DNA of 64,000 nt from Rhizobium grahamii CCGE 502 (lineage in GTDB: Bacteria > Pseudomonadota > Alphaproteobacteria > Rhizobiales > Rhizobiaceae). The DNA lies in contig NZ_AEYE02000003.1 in the NCBI RefSeq assembly GCF_000298315.2, positions 1 through 64,000 on the forward strand, read 5' to 3'. A program made the translations under genes and the position numbers. The notes under the pieces were generated by a model. It saw only the letters and a list, made by a program, of their open reading frames with translations, made no database searches and was not told the DNA's origin. Below are positions 26,293 to 35,536 of this stretch, one piece after another (position 1 is the stretch's first letter; the number at the start of each line of letters is the position of its first letter).

Positions 26293-28644
26293 TCACTCCC
26301 CTTCGCCGCGTCCAGCCACGATCTCGCGCTTGCCGACATGGTTTGCCGGGCCGACGAGACCTTCCTTTTCCATACGTTCGACGAGCGAAGCCGCACGATT
26401 GTAGCCGATGCCGAGGCGGCGCTGGATGTAGGAGGTTGAGCACTTCTTGTCCCGCAGAACGACCTTGACTGCCTGCTGGTAGAGTTCGTCGCCGTCCTCG
26501 GAGCCCATGGCGCTCTTGTCGAAGACCGCGCTGTCCTCTTCCTCGCCGGCTTCCTCATCCTCATCAGCCGTAACCGTATCGAGATACTCTGGGCGACCCT
26601 GCGTCTTCAGGTGTGCCACGACCTTCTCGACCTCGGCATCCGAAACGAACGGTCCGTGGACGCGCGAAATCCGCCCGCCGCCCTGCATGTGCAGCATGTC
26701 GCCCTGGCCGAGCAGCTGTTCGGCGCCCTGTTCGCCAAGGATGGTGCGGCTGTCGATCTTCGACGTCACCTGGAAGGAAATCCGCGTCGGGAAGTTTGCC
26801 TTGATCGTGCCGGTGATGACGTCGACCGACGGACGCTGCGTCGCCATGATCAGGTGGATGCCGGCCGCACGTGCCATCTGCGCCAGGCGCTGGATCGCGC
26901 CTTCGATTTCCTTGCCGGCGACCATCATCAGGTCGGCCATCTCGTCGACGATGACGACGATGTAGGGCATCGGCGTCAGGTCCATCTCCTGGCTCTCCTC
27001 GATCGGAGCGCCGGTGCTTCTGTCGAAGCCGGTCTGGACCATGACATGGATGGTCTCGCCCTTGTCACGCGCCTGCGCCACGCGGCCATTGTAGCCATCG
27101 ATATTGCGCACGCCGAGGCGCGACATCTTGCGATAGCGGTCCTCCATTTCGCGCACCGCCCACTTCAACGCCATCACGGCTTTCTTGGGGTCGGTGACCA
27201 CAGGCGTCAGAAGGTGCGGGATGCCGTCATAGACGGAGAGTTCCAGCATCTTCGGATCGACCATGATCAGGCGGCACTGTTCCGGCGACATCCGGTAGAG
27301 CAGCGACAGGATCATCGTGTTGATGGCGACGGACTTGCCCGAACCGGTGGTGCCGGCGACGAGTAGGTGCGGCATCTTCGCGAGCTCGGCGATAACTGGC
27401 TCGCCGCCGATCGTCTTGCCGAGCCCGAGTGCCAGCTTGTAGCCGCTTTTCTCGAAGTCCTGGCTTTCGATCATCTCGCGGAAATAGACGGTTTCGCGGA
27501 GCGCGTTCGGCAGTTCGATGCCGATGACGTTGCGACCGGGAACCACGGCAACGCGTGCCGACAGTGCTGACATCGAGCGGGCGATATCGTCGGCGAGGCC
27601 GATGACGCGCGACGATTTCACGCCCGGTGCCGGCTCGAACTCGTAAAGTGTCACGACGGGGCCGGGGCGGACATGGATGATCTCGCCCTTGATGCCGAAA
27701 TCCTCGAGCACACTTTCGAGAAGCCCGGCATTCTGCTCGAGCGTCTCCTGAGACATGATCTCGCCCACGCGCTCTGGCGGCTCCTGCAGCAGCGAATGTG
27801 AAGGGAACTCGTAGCCCGAGGCATCGACCCTCGAGGGGACGACCTTCGGCGCGGCAAATCGAGGGGCCGGTGCGAGCGGCTGCGGCGCCAAAGCGCGAAC
27901 CGGCAGCGGAGCGATCGGCTGCGTTTTTGGCTCGACTTGTACCGCTTCTTCCAAGCGGGTCTGCTCGGTCGCGACGGGGCTTTGCGTTGCGCGGCCGCGC
28001 GTCAAACCGGGAGCGGGCGCGACGGGCGGCGGGGCGACTGGCTCAGGCATCGGCGCAACGGCAATGGCCTGATGTTGTCGACCTGGTCGCCACTCCATGA
28101 CGCGGAACCGGCTGATGATCGATTCGGGGCTGACCTCTGGCTTCGGCAGCGAAACCACCGGCGGCAGCAGGATCGGTTCAGCCGCGGCTTCCTCGAATGC
28201 CATGACTTCCCAGAACGCGAAGTCCGAGATGGCAGCCAGTTCCGTGGAGGCGCGGACAATTGTCTGGGTTTCAGGCTCGGCCGACATGACAGGTGATACA
28301 GCCACAGCCGGCTGCACTTCGATCGCAGGCGGAATCACGGCTTCATAGACCTCGAGCGGAAGGTTAGCGACTACTGGCGCCAGCGATTCCACGCTTGCGC
28401 GGATTTCCGCCGCAACGCGCTCCTGCAGCGCAAGCGGCGGCGTGTGACCGGGTGGCGTCGGCACGCGCTTCGGATTGATCAGATTCTCGGGCGTGCGGGT
28501 GAACCGCACATTCGGAGCCAGTGAAAAATTGTTCTGCCAGATTGGCGCCGTAGGCTTCTCGCCTGCGTGTTCCTGCAGCTGTTCACCTTCGACTTCCGCG
28601 GAAATCTCCTCGGCCCCTGTCAGATTGGTTCTCGGAAAGCGCAT
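26293..28644 (-). CDS. ftsK: FtsK/SpoIIIE-type DNA translocase without membrane domain
   Basis: 783 residues. The first 300 are a soluble Pro/Ala/Glu-rich linker with no transmembrane helix, unlike classical FtsK with four N-terminal helices. Residues 310-690 are the motor: [20 protein letters not shown], Walker [19 protein letters not shown], Walker [14 protein letters not shown] and [13 protein letters not shown]. The C-terminal 65 residues form the gamma winged helix ([34 protein letters not shown]) that reads KOPS sites. It should pump DNA at division, perhaps alongside a full-length FtsK elsewhere. ATG 28644 is chosen over GTG 28659; neither has a strong ribosome site. Confidence 0.88.
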   Translation of the reverse strand: MRFPRTNLTGAEEISAEVEGEQLQEHAGEKPTAPIWQNNFSLAPNVRFTRTPENLINPKRVPTPPGHTPPLALQERVAAEIRASVESLAPVVANLPLEVYEAVIPPAIEVQPAVAVSPVMSAEPETQTIVRASTELAAISDFAFWEVMAFEEAAAEPILLPPVVSLPKPEVSPESIISRFRVMEWRPGRQHQAIAVAPMPEPVAPPPVAPAPGLTRGRATQSPVATEQTRLEEAVQVEPKTQPIAPLPVRALAPQPLAPAPRFAAPKVVPSRVDASGYEFPSHSLLQEPPERVGEIMSQETLEQNAGLLESVLEDFGIKGEIIHVRPGPVVTLYEFEPAPGVKSSRVIGLADDIARSMSALSARVAVVPGRNVIGIELPNALRETVYFREMIESQDFEKSGYKLALGLGKTIGGEPVIAELAKMPHLLVAGTTGSGKSVAINTMILSLLYRMSPEQCRLIMVDPKMLELSVYDGIPHLLTPVVTDPKKAVMALKWAVREMEDRYRKMSRLGVRNIDGYNGRVAQARDKGETIHVMVQTGFDRSTGAPIEESQEMDLTPMPYIVVIVDEMADLMMVAGKEIEGAIQRLAQMARAAGIHLIMATQRPSVDVITGTIKANFPTRISFQVTSKIDSRTILGEQGAEQLLGQGDMLHMQGGGRISRVHGPFVSDAEVEKVVAHLKTQGRPEYLDTVTADEDEEAGEEEDSAVFDKSAMGSEDGDELYQQAVKVVLRDKKCSTSYIQRRLGIGYNRAASLVERMEKEGLVGPANHVGKREIVAGRGEGE

Positions 28645-28815
28645 ACGACAGCTACTCACTCATGATTAGCAACTAATACCCGCTCTCGGATTAGGAAATG
28701 AAGGTTAATAAGTTCCTTCCATCCGCGCCTTCATTCGTCGCGGATTTCATGCAAAACCGTTGCATATCAATGGCTTGAACGGTAGTAAAATTTTAATGGA
28801 TTTTCGACGAAGCGC

Positions 28816-31815
28816 CTAGTGCGCTTCGTCCCAATTGGTGGCCGAACGCGCATCGACCCTGAGCGGCACGCGCATTTCAAGTGCCGGCATGGTGGCGTTT
28901 TCCATCACCGAAACGATGATCGGAGTGGCCTTTTCGACGTCTGCGTCCTCGACCTCGAAGATCAGTTCGTCGTGCACCTGCAGGAGCATGCGGACGCGGT
29001 CGCCGAGCCCTGCTTCGGCGAGTGCCGGTTCCATCTTGATCATTGCCCGGCGAATGATATCGGCCGCCGATCCCTGGATCGGCGCGTTGATCGCCGCGCG
29101 CTCGTTGAAGGCGCGAACCGACGGGTTGGAGGAGCGAATCTCCGGATAGTTGATTCGCCGCCCGAAGATCGTCTCGACGTAGCCCTTGTCACGCGCCATC
29201 TGCTTGCGGCTGTCCATGTAGTCGCGGATGCCGGGGAAGCGTTCGAAATACTTCTTTATGTAGTCGCCCGCTTCCGAGCGTTCGATCGAGAGCTGATTGG
29301 CGAGGCCGAACGCGGAAATGCCGTAGATGATGCCGAAGTTGATCGCCTTGGCGCGACGCCGCACTTCTGACGACATGCCCTCGACGGGTACGCTGAACAT
29401 CTCCGACGCGGTCATCGCATGAATGTCGACGCCATCGGCAAACGCCTGCGTCAGCTGCGGGATCTCGGCCACATGCGCGAGCACGCGCAGCTCGATCTGG
29501 CTGTAGTCGGCCGAAATCAGCTTGTGGCCCGGCGAGGAAATGAAGGCCGTGCGGATCTTGCGGCCTTCCGCCGTCCGCACCGGAATGTTCTGCAGGTTCG
29601 GTTCCGAGGACGACAGGCGACCGGTTGTCGTCGACGCTAGCGAATAGGAAGTGTGAACCCGCTTCGTCTGGGGATGGACGTATCCCGGCAGCGCATCGGT
29701 GTAGGTCGACTTCAGTTTGGTCAGCTGGCGCCAGTCGACGATCTTGCGCGGGAGCTCGAAGCCCTCGGCGGCGAGGTCCTCGAGTACGCTCGCCGAGGTC
29801 GACCACTGGCCGGTCTTCGTCTTCGTGCCGCCGGCAAGTCCCATCCTACCGAACAGGATGTCGCCCAGCTGCTTCGGTGAGCCGATGGTAAAGCGCCCAC
29901 CCGCGAGCTTGAAAATTTCGTCCTCGAGCGCGGCGGCGCCCTGCGCGAGATCGCCGGATAGGCGCGACAGGATCTGCCGGTCGACGGTAATGCCGCGCTC
30001 TTCCATATGGGCGAGAACCGGAAGCAGGGGCCGTTCGAGGCGTTCGTAAACCGTCGTCAGTTTCTCGGCGGCAAGGCGCGGCTTCAGCACCAGCCAGAGC
30101 CTGAGCGTGATCTCCGCATCCTCCGCGGCATAGTGCGTCGCGCGATCGATATCGACCAGGTCGAATGTAACGTTCGACTTACCGCTGCCGGCCACGTCCT
30201 TGTAGGCGATCGGCGTATGGCCGAGGAACTTTTCCGACAGCGGATCCATTCCGTGCGCGCCGGTACCTGCGTCGAGCACATACGAGATCAGCATCGTATC
30301 GTCGAAGTTCTTCGTTTCGACACCGTAGCGCTTCATCAGGAGGTAGTCGTATTTGAGGTTCTGGGCGACCTTCAGGATCGACTCGTCTTCCAGAAGCGCC
30401 TTCAGCCGGGGCAGGGCATCACGCATTGGGATCTGGTTGTCGGCCAATCCACCGCCGAGCAGATCGCCGAAGCCCGTCTTGTGGCCGATCGGGATATAGG
30501 CGGCGCGGATGTTGGTACCCGTGGCATTCTTGTCGTTGTCGGCGATCGCCATCGAGAAGCCGACGAGTTCCGCCTGCATCGCATCGAGCGACGTCGTCTC
30601 GGTATCGAAGCCGACCACTCCGGTATCGCGCGCATCGGCAATCCATTTGTCGAGCGTCGCGACATCGCGAATGGTGACATAGCGCGAGTGATCGAAGGGC
30701 AACGAGGCAAACGCCTCGGCGCGTGCCTTGGCAAGATCCGCTGGGACGAAAGTGCCTTCCCGACCGTTCACGCCATTCGCCTTTGCCGGAACAGGCACCG
30801 CCTCGCCAGCGACATCAGGAATGCCGCCGGCAACCGGCGCGGGCTGGGCGAGGTCGAGATCTGGCCCGCGGGCCGCGGCGCCCCACTCGACTGGAACATC
30901 GACCGCATCGATGGCGCTGGCATCACAATCACAAGCATCGGCCACACGCCGCGTCAGGGAGGTAAACTGCATGGCCTTCAGGAAGCCGATCAGCTTTGGC
31001 CCGTTTTGCGGCTCGAGGATCAGGTCTTCCACCTTGAGTTCGAGCGGAACGTCGGTACGCAGTCGCACCAGTTCGCGCGACAGGCGAGCCTTGTCGGCAT
31101 TCTCGATGATCGTCTGGCGGCGCTTCTCCTGCTTGATCTCGGTCGCGCGTTCGAGAAGCGCATCGAGATTGCCATACTCGGCAAGCAGCTGCGCCGCCGT
31201 CTTCGGGCCGATGCCTGGGATGCCAGGCACGTTGTCGACCGAGTCGCCGGTCATCGCCTGAAGATCGATCATCTTCTCGGGCGGCACGCCCCATTTCTCG
31301 ATGACGTCAGGAATGCCGATCTGCTTGTCCTTCATGCTGTCGTACATGTGGACCGCAGTAGTAACCAGCTGCATCAGATCCTTGTCCGAAGAGACGATCG
31401 TCACGTCAGCGCCGAGGGCCTCGGCTTGGCGGGCGTAAGTTGCGATGATGTCGTCGGCCTCGAAGCCTTCCGTCTCGATGCACGGCAGATTAAAGGCCCG
31501 CGTTGCCTGCCGGATCAGGCCGAATTGCGGGATAAGCTCGTCGGGCGGCGTTGAGCGATTTGCCTTGTAGGCATCGTAGAGATCCTTGCGGAACGTTTTT
31601 GCCGAGTAGTCGAAGATGACGGCCAGATGCGTTGGGGTCACGCCGACCGATGTGTCGCGCGCATCCGTCAGCAGCTTCCACAACATGTTGCAGAATCCTG
31701 ACACCGCGCCTACCGGCAAACCATCGGTTTTGCGGGTCAACGGGGGGAGTGCGTGAAAGGCTCTAAAAATGAAACCGGAGCCGTCGACAAGGAAAAGATG
31801 ATCGCCTTTTTTCAT
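28816..31815 (-). CDS. polA: DNA polymerase I
   Basis: A 999-residue repair and Okazaki-fragment polymerase. Residues 1-300 are the 5'-3' exonuclease (FLVDGSGFIFRAFHALPPLT; EADDIIATYA; MTGDSVDNVPGIPGIGPKTA). The proofreading domain is intact, with VVGFDTETTSLDAMQAELVG supplying the Asp-x-Glu pair. Residues 600-999 are the family A polymerase: DYSQIELRVLAHVAEIPQL in motif A, RRRAKAINFGIIYGISAFGL in the O-helix and LLQVHDELIFEV in motif C. It is transcribed away from the small RNA and MarR genes; ftsK lies 171 bp downstream on the same strand. Confidence 0.97.
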   Translation of the reverse strand: MKKGDHLFLVDGSGFIFRAFHALPPLTRKTDGLPVGAVSGFCNMLWKLLTDARDTSVGVTPTHLAVIFDYSAKTFRKDLYDAYKANRSTPPDELIPQFGLIRQATRAFNLPCIETEGFEADDIIATYARQAEALGADVTIVSSDKDLMQLVTTAVHMYDSMKDKQIGIPDVIEKWGVPPEKMIDLQAMTGDSVDNVPGIPGIGPKTAAQLLAEYGNLDALLERATEIKQEKRRQTIIENADKARLSRELVRLRTDVPLELKVEDLILEPQNGPKLIGFLKAMQFTSLTRRVADACDCDASAIDAVDVPVEWGAAARGPDLDLAQPAPVAGGIPDVAGEAVPVPAKANGVNGREGTFVPADLAKARAEAFASLPFDHSRYVTIRDVATLDKWIADARDTGVVGFDTETTSLDAMQAELVGFSMAIADNDKNATGTNIRAAYIPIGHKTGFGDLLGGGLADNQIPMRDALPRLKALLEDESILKVAQNLKYDYLLMKRYGVETKNFDDTMLISYVLDAGTGAHGMDPLSEKFLGHTPIAYKDVAGSGKSNVTFDLVDIDRATHYAAEDAEITLRLWLVLKPRLAAEKLTTVYERLERPLLPVLAHMEERGITVDRQILSRLSGDLAQGAAALEDEIFKLAGGRFTIGSPKQLGDILFGRMGLAGGTKTKTGQWSTSASVLEDLAAEGFELPRKIVDWRQLTKLKSTYTDALPGYVHPQTKRVHTSYSLASTTTGRLSSSEPNLQNIPVRTAEGRKIRTAFISSPGHKLISADYSQIELRVLAHVAEIPQLTQAFADGVDIHAMTASEMFSVPVEGMSSEVRRRAKAINFGIIYGISAFGLANQLSIERSEAGDYIKKYFERFPGIRDYMDSRKQMARDKGYVETIFGRRINYPEIRSSNPSVRAFNERAAINAPIQGSAADIIRRAMIKMEPALAEAGLGDRVRMLLQVHDELIFEVEDADVEKATPIIVSVMENATMPALEMRVPLRVDARSATNWDEAH

Positions 31816-32030
31816 GGCGTCATGGATAGCGCGGCGGTCTTGGAAGGTCCATATAAAGTTGGAAGGCCGAAAAGATTCTGGCTCACCAAACTGTTACTAA
31901 TTTGTAATAGTCAATCCACGGCTTTCCCTTGAAAAGCCACATTCCCGATCACAAATGATTACTACCGACGTTTGATCGTGTTTGGTCGCGTCGAGGGTCT
32001 GATAGCTGGCTTGTCCCCCGCCGCATCGGA
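31816..32030. other. Divergent upstream region of polA
   Basis: Non-coding. It must contain the polA promoter on the minus strand (an AT-rich block near 31850-31865 is a candidate) and perhaps a plus-strand promoter with TTGAAA at 31929-31934, whose -10 is unclear (AAATGA). No gene seen. Confidence 0.4.
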
Positions 32031-32122
32031 CTTGGACAAAGGCCTTATCCCCTCTCCGGGCCTTTGTCCCCATTTTAGAGCCGCCATAGCCAGACCTCCA
32101 GGCTATGGCGGCTTTGTTTTTC
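32031..32122 (+). ncRNA. Candidate trans-acting small RNA between polA and marR
   Basis: Two perfect hairpins close together. Hairpin 1 has an 11-bp stem (GGACAAAGGCC at 32034-32044 and GGCCTTTGTCC at 32059-32069) with the pyrimidine loop TTATCCCCTCTCCG. Hairpin 2 is a terminator: 12-bp stem GCCGCCATAGCC/GGCTATGGCGGC (32080-32112), loop AGACCTCCA, then TTTGTTTTT. Both loops can pair with GGAGG-like ribosome sites. Nothing here is protein-coding. A GG-N10-GC pair at 32008-32021 could be a weak sigma-54-like -24/-12 element about 12 bases before hairpin 1. From memory, rhizobia carry an sRNA family (alpha-r8/MmgR) beside polA; identity with it is unverified. Confidence 0.72.
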
Positions 32123-32238
32123 TGCTCTATCTTCCGAAGGACAACCTGCGATGAAGCACTAGTGATGCGTCGTATGCGATTTGTTGCACTGTTTCGTCGA
32201 GTTTTTTGCGACTAACTGAGAAGATGGGAAGTAATCGT

Positions 32239-32655
32239 ATGGACTCGGGGGCCTACCTTGCCAGCCAGCTGGCCAAGGGCTTCGCTCGTTCGCTACAGCA
32301 GCGCGCGGCGCGGCTCGGCTTTTCGCCAGGGCAGTTCCCGGTTCTTCTCGAACTCTGGGCCGAGGACGGGTTGACGCAGAAGCAGTTGCTGGCCCGCGTC
32401 GACATCGAACAGGCGACCATGGCAAATACGCTTGCACGCATGGCGCGCGACGGGCTGATCGATCGTCGTCCGCATCCATCCGACAAACGGGCCCAGTTGA
32501 TCTTTCTCACCGACAAGGCGAAGGGCATGGAAGATGATGCGATCGAGGCGGCGCGAGAAGCCGACCTTGCGCTCTTTCAAGGCTTTAAGAGTTTCGAACG
32601 GGAACTGACTCTCGAATATATCCGCCGGCTTCTCGACAACGCCAAGAAGCTGTGA
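32239..32655 (+). CDS. MarR-family transcriptional regulator
   Basis: A 138-residue winged-helix protein. The DNA-binding core is GFSPGQFPVLLELWAEDGLTQKQLLARVDIEQATMANTLARMARDGLIDRR in outline, with the wing PHPSDKRAQLIFLTDKAK, a textbook MarR pattern; helices at both ends would form the dimer. The start may be ATG 32239 (GGGAAG before it) or ATG 32224. No divergent target gene lies next to it apart from the small RNA and polA, so its regulon is unknown. No cysteine suitable for peroxide sensing is evident. Confidence 0.9.
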   Translation: MDSGAYLASQLAKGFARSLQQRAARLGFSPGQFPVLLELWAEDGLTQKQLLARVDIEQATMANTLARMARDGLIDRRPHPSDKRAQLIFLTDKAKGMEDDAIEAAREADLALFQGFKSFERELTLEYIRRLLDNAKKL

Positions 32656-32826
32656 GCCGACGCCATTTCGTTGCCGTTATCGGTGTCGCGTTGTAAAGGC
32701 GGCCAGACTCGTCTCCGTGCCCCTTGCCCCATTCCTTGCTGTTGCGTTCCGCTGCTCTGCTTTTTTCGCCTCGAAAGCAGTCGACCTTTGGTCTATCGTC
32801 CCGCGAAATTTCGAAAGGAGTCGAAA

Positions 32827-34215
32827 ATGACCGATGCAATGCCGGTGCTTTCGCGCGCGGACCAGAACCTGCCATCAAGCCTCGACAAGCTGTTTGAGTT
32901 ATTGAGGATCAAGTCCATCTCGACCGATCCCGCCTTCAAGGCGGAATGCCGCAAGGCGGCGGAATGGCTCGTGTCCTATCTGAAGACGCTGGGTTTCGAG
33001 GCTTCCGTGCGCGACACGCCCGGTCATCCCATGGTTGTCGCTCATCACGCGGCGGCAAGAGCCGACGCGCCGCATGTGCTGTTCTACGGCCACTACGACG
33101 TCCAGCCCGTCGATCCCATCGAACTCTGGGAGAATGACCCCTTCGAGCCGGCGATCAAGGACATCGGCAACGGCCGAAAGGTCCTCACCGGTCGCGGCAC
33201 CTCCGACGACAAGGGCCAGTTGATGACCTTCGTCGAGGCCTGCCGCGCGTATAAGGAAGTCAACGGCGCGTTGCCCTGCCGCATTACCATCCTCTTCGAA
33301 GGTGAAGAAGAATCGGGTTCGCCGTCGCTGAAGCCGTTCCTCGAGGCCAACGCCGCCGAACTGAGGGCGGACTACGCACTGGTTTGCGACACCGGCATGT
33401 GGGACCGTGATACCCCGGCGATTGCGGCAGCGCTTCGCGGGCTTGTCGGCGAGGAGGTTGTCGTAACCGCGGCTGATCGCGACCTGCATTCCGGCTTGTT
33501 CGGCGGTGCGGCTGCGAACCCGATCCACATTCTCACGGCCATTCTCGCTGGACTGCACGATGAAACGGGCCGTATCACCCTCGAAGGCTTCTATAGCGGT
33601 GTCGAGGAGACGCCCGCGAATCTCAAGGCATCCTGGGAAACACTCGGCAAGACGGCGGAGACCTTCCTAGGCGAGGTTGGCCTGTCGATTCCTTCGGGCG
33701 AAAAGGGCAGGTCGGTCCTAGAACTGACGTGGGCGCGGCCGACAGCCGAGGTCAACGGCATCTGGGGCGGCTATACCGGCGAAGGCTTCAAGACGGTGAT
33801 CGCAGCCAAGGCCTCGGCCAAGGTTTCGTTCCGTCTCGTAGGGAGCCAGGATCCTGATGCCATTCGCGAAAGCTTCCGCGCCTATGTCCGGTCGAAGATC
33901 CCGGCGGATTGCTCCGTCGAGTTCCACCCGCACGGCGGCTCGCCGGCCATCCACCTTTCCTACGATTCGCCGGTGCTGACGAAGGCGAAGAACGCGCTTT
34001 CCGACGAGTGGCCGAAGCCTGCCGTCGTCATCGGCATGGGCGGATCGATCCCGATCGTCGGTGACTTCCAGAAGATGCTCGGCATGGAGTCGCTGCTCGT
34101 CGGCTTCGGCCTCAGTGACGATCGCATTCACTCGCCGAACGAGAAGTACGAGCTCGTTTCCTATCACAAGGGCATCCGCTCCTGGATCCGCATCCTGGAA
34201 GCGCTGGCCAAGTAA
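32827..34215 (+). CDS. M20-family metallopeptidase (dipeptidase type)
   Basis: A 462-residue cytoplasmic zinc peptidase. The M20 metal motifs are complete: LFYGHYDVQPVDP (His and Asp), GRGTSDDKGQLM (bridging Asp), ILFEGEEESGSPSL (catalytic Glu pair), LVCDTGMWD and the C-terminal FGLSDDRIHSPNEKYEL (His). The dimerisation domain lies between residues 200 and 320. It resembles dipeptidases of the carnosinase/DUG1 type; exact substrate unknown. GAAAGGAG precedes ATG 32827, 11 bp away, and a terminator follows. Confidence 0.92.
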   Translation: MTDAMPVLSRADQNLPSSLDKLFELLRIKSISTDPAFKAECRKAAEWLVSYLKTLGFEASVRDTPGHPMVVAHHAAARADAPHVLFYGHYDVQPVDPIELWENDPFEPAIKDIGNGRKVLTGRGTSDDKGQLMTFVEACRAYKEVNGALPCRITILFEGEEESGSPSLKPFLEANAAELRADYALVCDTGMWDRDTPAIAAALRGLVGEEVVVTAADRDLHSGLFGGAAANPIHILTAILAGLHDETGRITLEGFYSGVEETPANLKASWETLGKTAETFLGEVGLSIPSGEKGRSVLELTWARPTAEVNGIWGGYTGEGFKTVIAAKASAKVSFRLVGSQDPDAIRESFRAYVRSKIPADCSVEFHPHGGSPAIHLSYDSPVLTKAKNALSDEWPKPAVVIGMGGSIPIVGDFQKMLGMESLLVGFGLSDDRIHSPNEKYELVSYHKGIRSWIRILEALAK

Positions 34216-34617
34216 AGCCGCAGCGGCGTTCCAACGCCTGAAAAACAAAAAGGCCGGAACAAACCGGCCTTTCGTCATTCGCTTCACTTCGATGCCAGTA
34301 CATCCGTGGTCAAGGAGGAAGCGAATGTTGCAGCCAGACTGATCGGGAAAGGTTAACGAATCGTTAACGGCGAGCCACGATCAGAACGGCGGAAGCGGCA
34401 ACGTTGCTGGCGCGCCCAGCTTTCCACCGGCTGCAACATGTTGGGCTATATATCAGTATGCTTGTCCCGCGTTTCAAGAGGACGGCCCGGCGCTCTGGGA
34501 GAGACACCGGGCCGGATCGCGATCGGCTCGTTTGAGGGGAGACGGCCGACCTTTAGCGAAACGTGTAGGGCGTATTTCGCTTTGGGCATAATTCACGGGC
34601 TTGCTAATAGTTCCCGC
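34216..34617. other. Non-coding stretch with terminator and two hairpins
   Basis: Holds the terminator of the M20 gene (AGGCCGG/CCGGCCT, 34251-34270), an AT-rich patch with TATATA near 34448, then two further stems: CGGCCCGG/CCGGGCCG (34483-34514) and AGCGAAA/TTTCGCT (34555-34581). No protein gene is seen. The paired stems downstream of a TATATA could mark a small RNA on the plus strand, without a clear -35. Confidence 0.4.
34251..34272 (+). terminator. Terminator after the M20 peptidase gene
   Basis: A 7-bp stem (AGGCCGG/CCGGCCT) with a 6-base loop, preceded by an A-rich run and followed by TT, 35 bp after the stop. Confidence 0.7.
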
Positions 34618-34800
34618 TTACCAGAGAGAAACTGAACTTTGCCGCGAGGCAAGCAGTTCGCGCATCTCGGCAAACGGACCGTGTAGCATCTTCAGACGGC
34701 TCTCTTCCATTTTGGTCAGCCGGTGGTGGCGTGCAAACTCGTGCACGCTCCAGACTTCGCGCAGCCTGAATTCTTCGGTGTTGTTAAAGTCGATGCTCAT
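34618..34800 (-). CDS. Small conserved-type protein of unknown function
   Basis: 60 residues, MSIDFNNTEEFRLREVWSVH at the start, then FARHHRLTKMEESRLKMLHG. Mostly helical and charged, without signal peptide or metal motif; the central segment looks like a helix-turn-helix-sized bundle but is too short to call. ATG 34800 has TAGG about nine bases upstream. The clean start and non-random codon use support a real gene; I recall similar short proteins in rhizobia but cannot name a family. Confidence 0.6.
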   Translation of the reverse strand: MSIDFNNTEEFRLREVWSVHEFARHHRLTKMEESRLKMLHGPFAEMRELLASRQSSVSLW

Positions 34801-34977
34801 GAAATGCCTACATATTGCGCGGTCTGCGCTAATCTTAGGCGCAATTCGACGTGCTATATGTCAGATTTGTGACAGTCGCAACGAATGGCAGCCATGCCGA
34901 AAAAGCGTGGCTTGGTAAGCCGAATAAAAAAGCCCGGCCGGGGCCGGGCTTTGTGATTCTCTGGCTAGGCTGCGCGG

Positions 34978-35301
34978 TCAGCGCCAATCGCGGCCGCGCA
35001 CCCACGGCGGCGGGCGATCCCATCCGTAGGACCGCTCGTAGCGCCAACCATAGCGCGGCGGGCCGCCCCAACCATAAGGGCGACGGTCATTGCGCCAGCC
35101 ATAACGCGGCGGCGGGGGCCGGTTCCAGTTCGGTCGGCAATTGCCCCATCGGGTCAGGTGATAGCCGCGCCCGCAGGCATAGTCGACGAGCACCGTATTC
35201 TTGGCCGCAATGCCGTTCACCGGCGCAATCGGCATCGCTTCAGCCATGGAAACGCCAAATCCAAACATGGCGATCGCGGCTGCAATCATTCTCATACGCA
35301 T
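34978..35301 (-). CDS. Small secreted GCG_CRPN-type protein with Tyr/Gly/Trp/Arg repeats
   Basis: 107 residues. A signal peptide (residues 1-22, ending AEA) is followed by DYACGRGYHLTRWGNCRPNW, the conserved prefix that gives this family its GCG_CRPN name (two disulphide-capable cysteines). After it comes a low-complexity tail of repeated PPRYGWR and YGWxRPP units. Such proteins are exported in alphaproteobacteria; their role is unknown. Met 35301 is chosen because it opens the signal peptide; the frame continues seven codons upstream. It is divergent from the PBP1A gene. Confidence 0.78.
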   Translation of the reverse strand: MRMRMIAAAIAMFGFGVSMAEAMPIAPVNGIAAKNTVLVDYACGRGYHLTRWGNCRPNWNRPPPPRYGWRNDRRPYGWGGPPRYGWRYERSYGWDRPPPWVRGRDWR

Positions 35302-35536
35302 CTCTGCACCTCTGATATGCAAGTCCCTTGCCTGCCGATTAGAGAGCCGGTTCGGTGAACGGGGGCTGAACCAAATTTGACATTATTGGGGCAGGCCGAT
35401 CGGCTTCTAACCACTTCTTAACCACCCCTTAAATCGCCGCATTTAAAGTTCAACCGGGTGGGAAACCGTTTGACAAATCACGGTTTCCGCCGCGTCGCCG
35501 CGGCAGGATGCGAAGATGGGGTGTACCGGGTACTAG

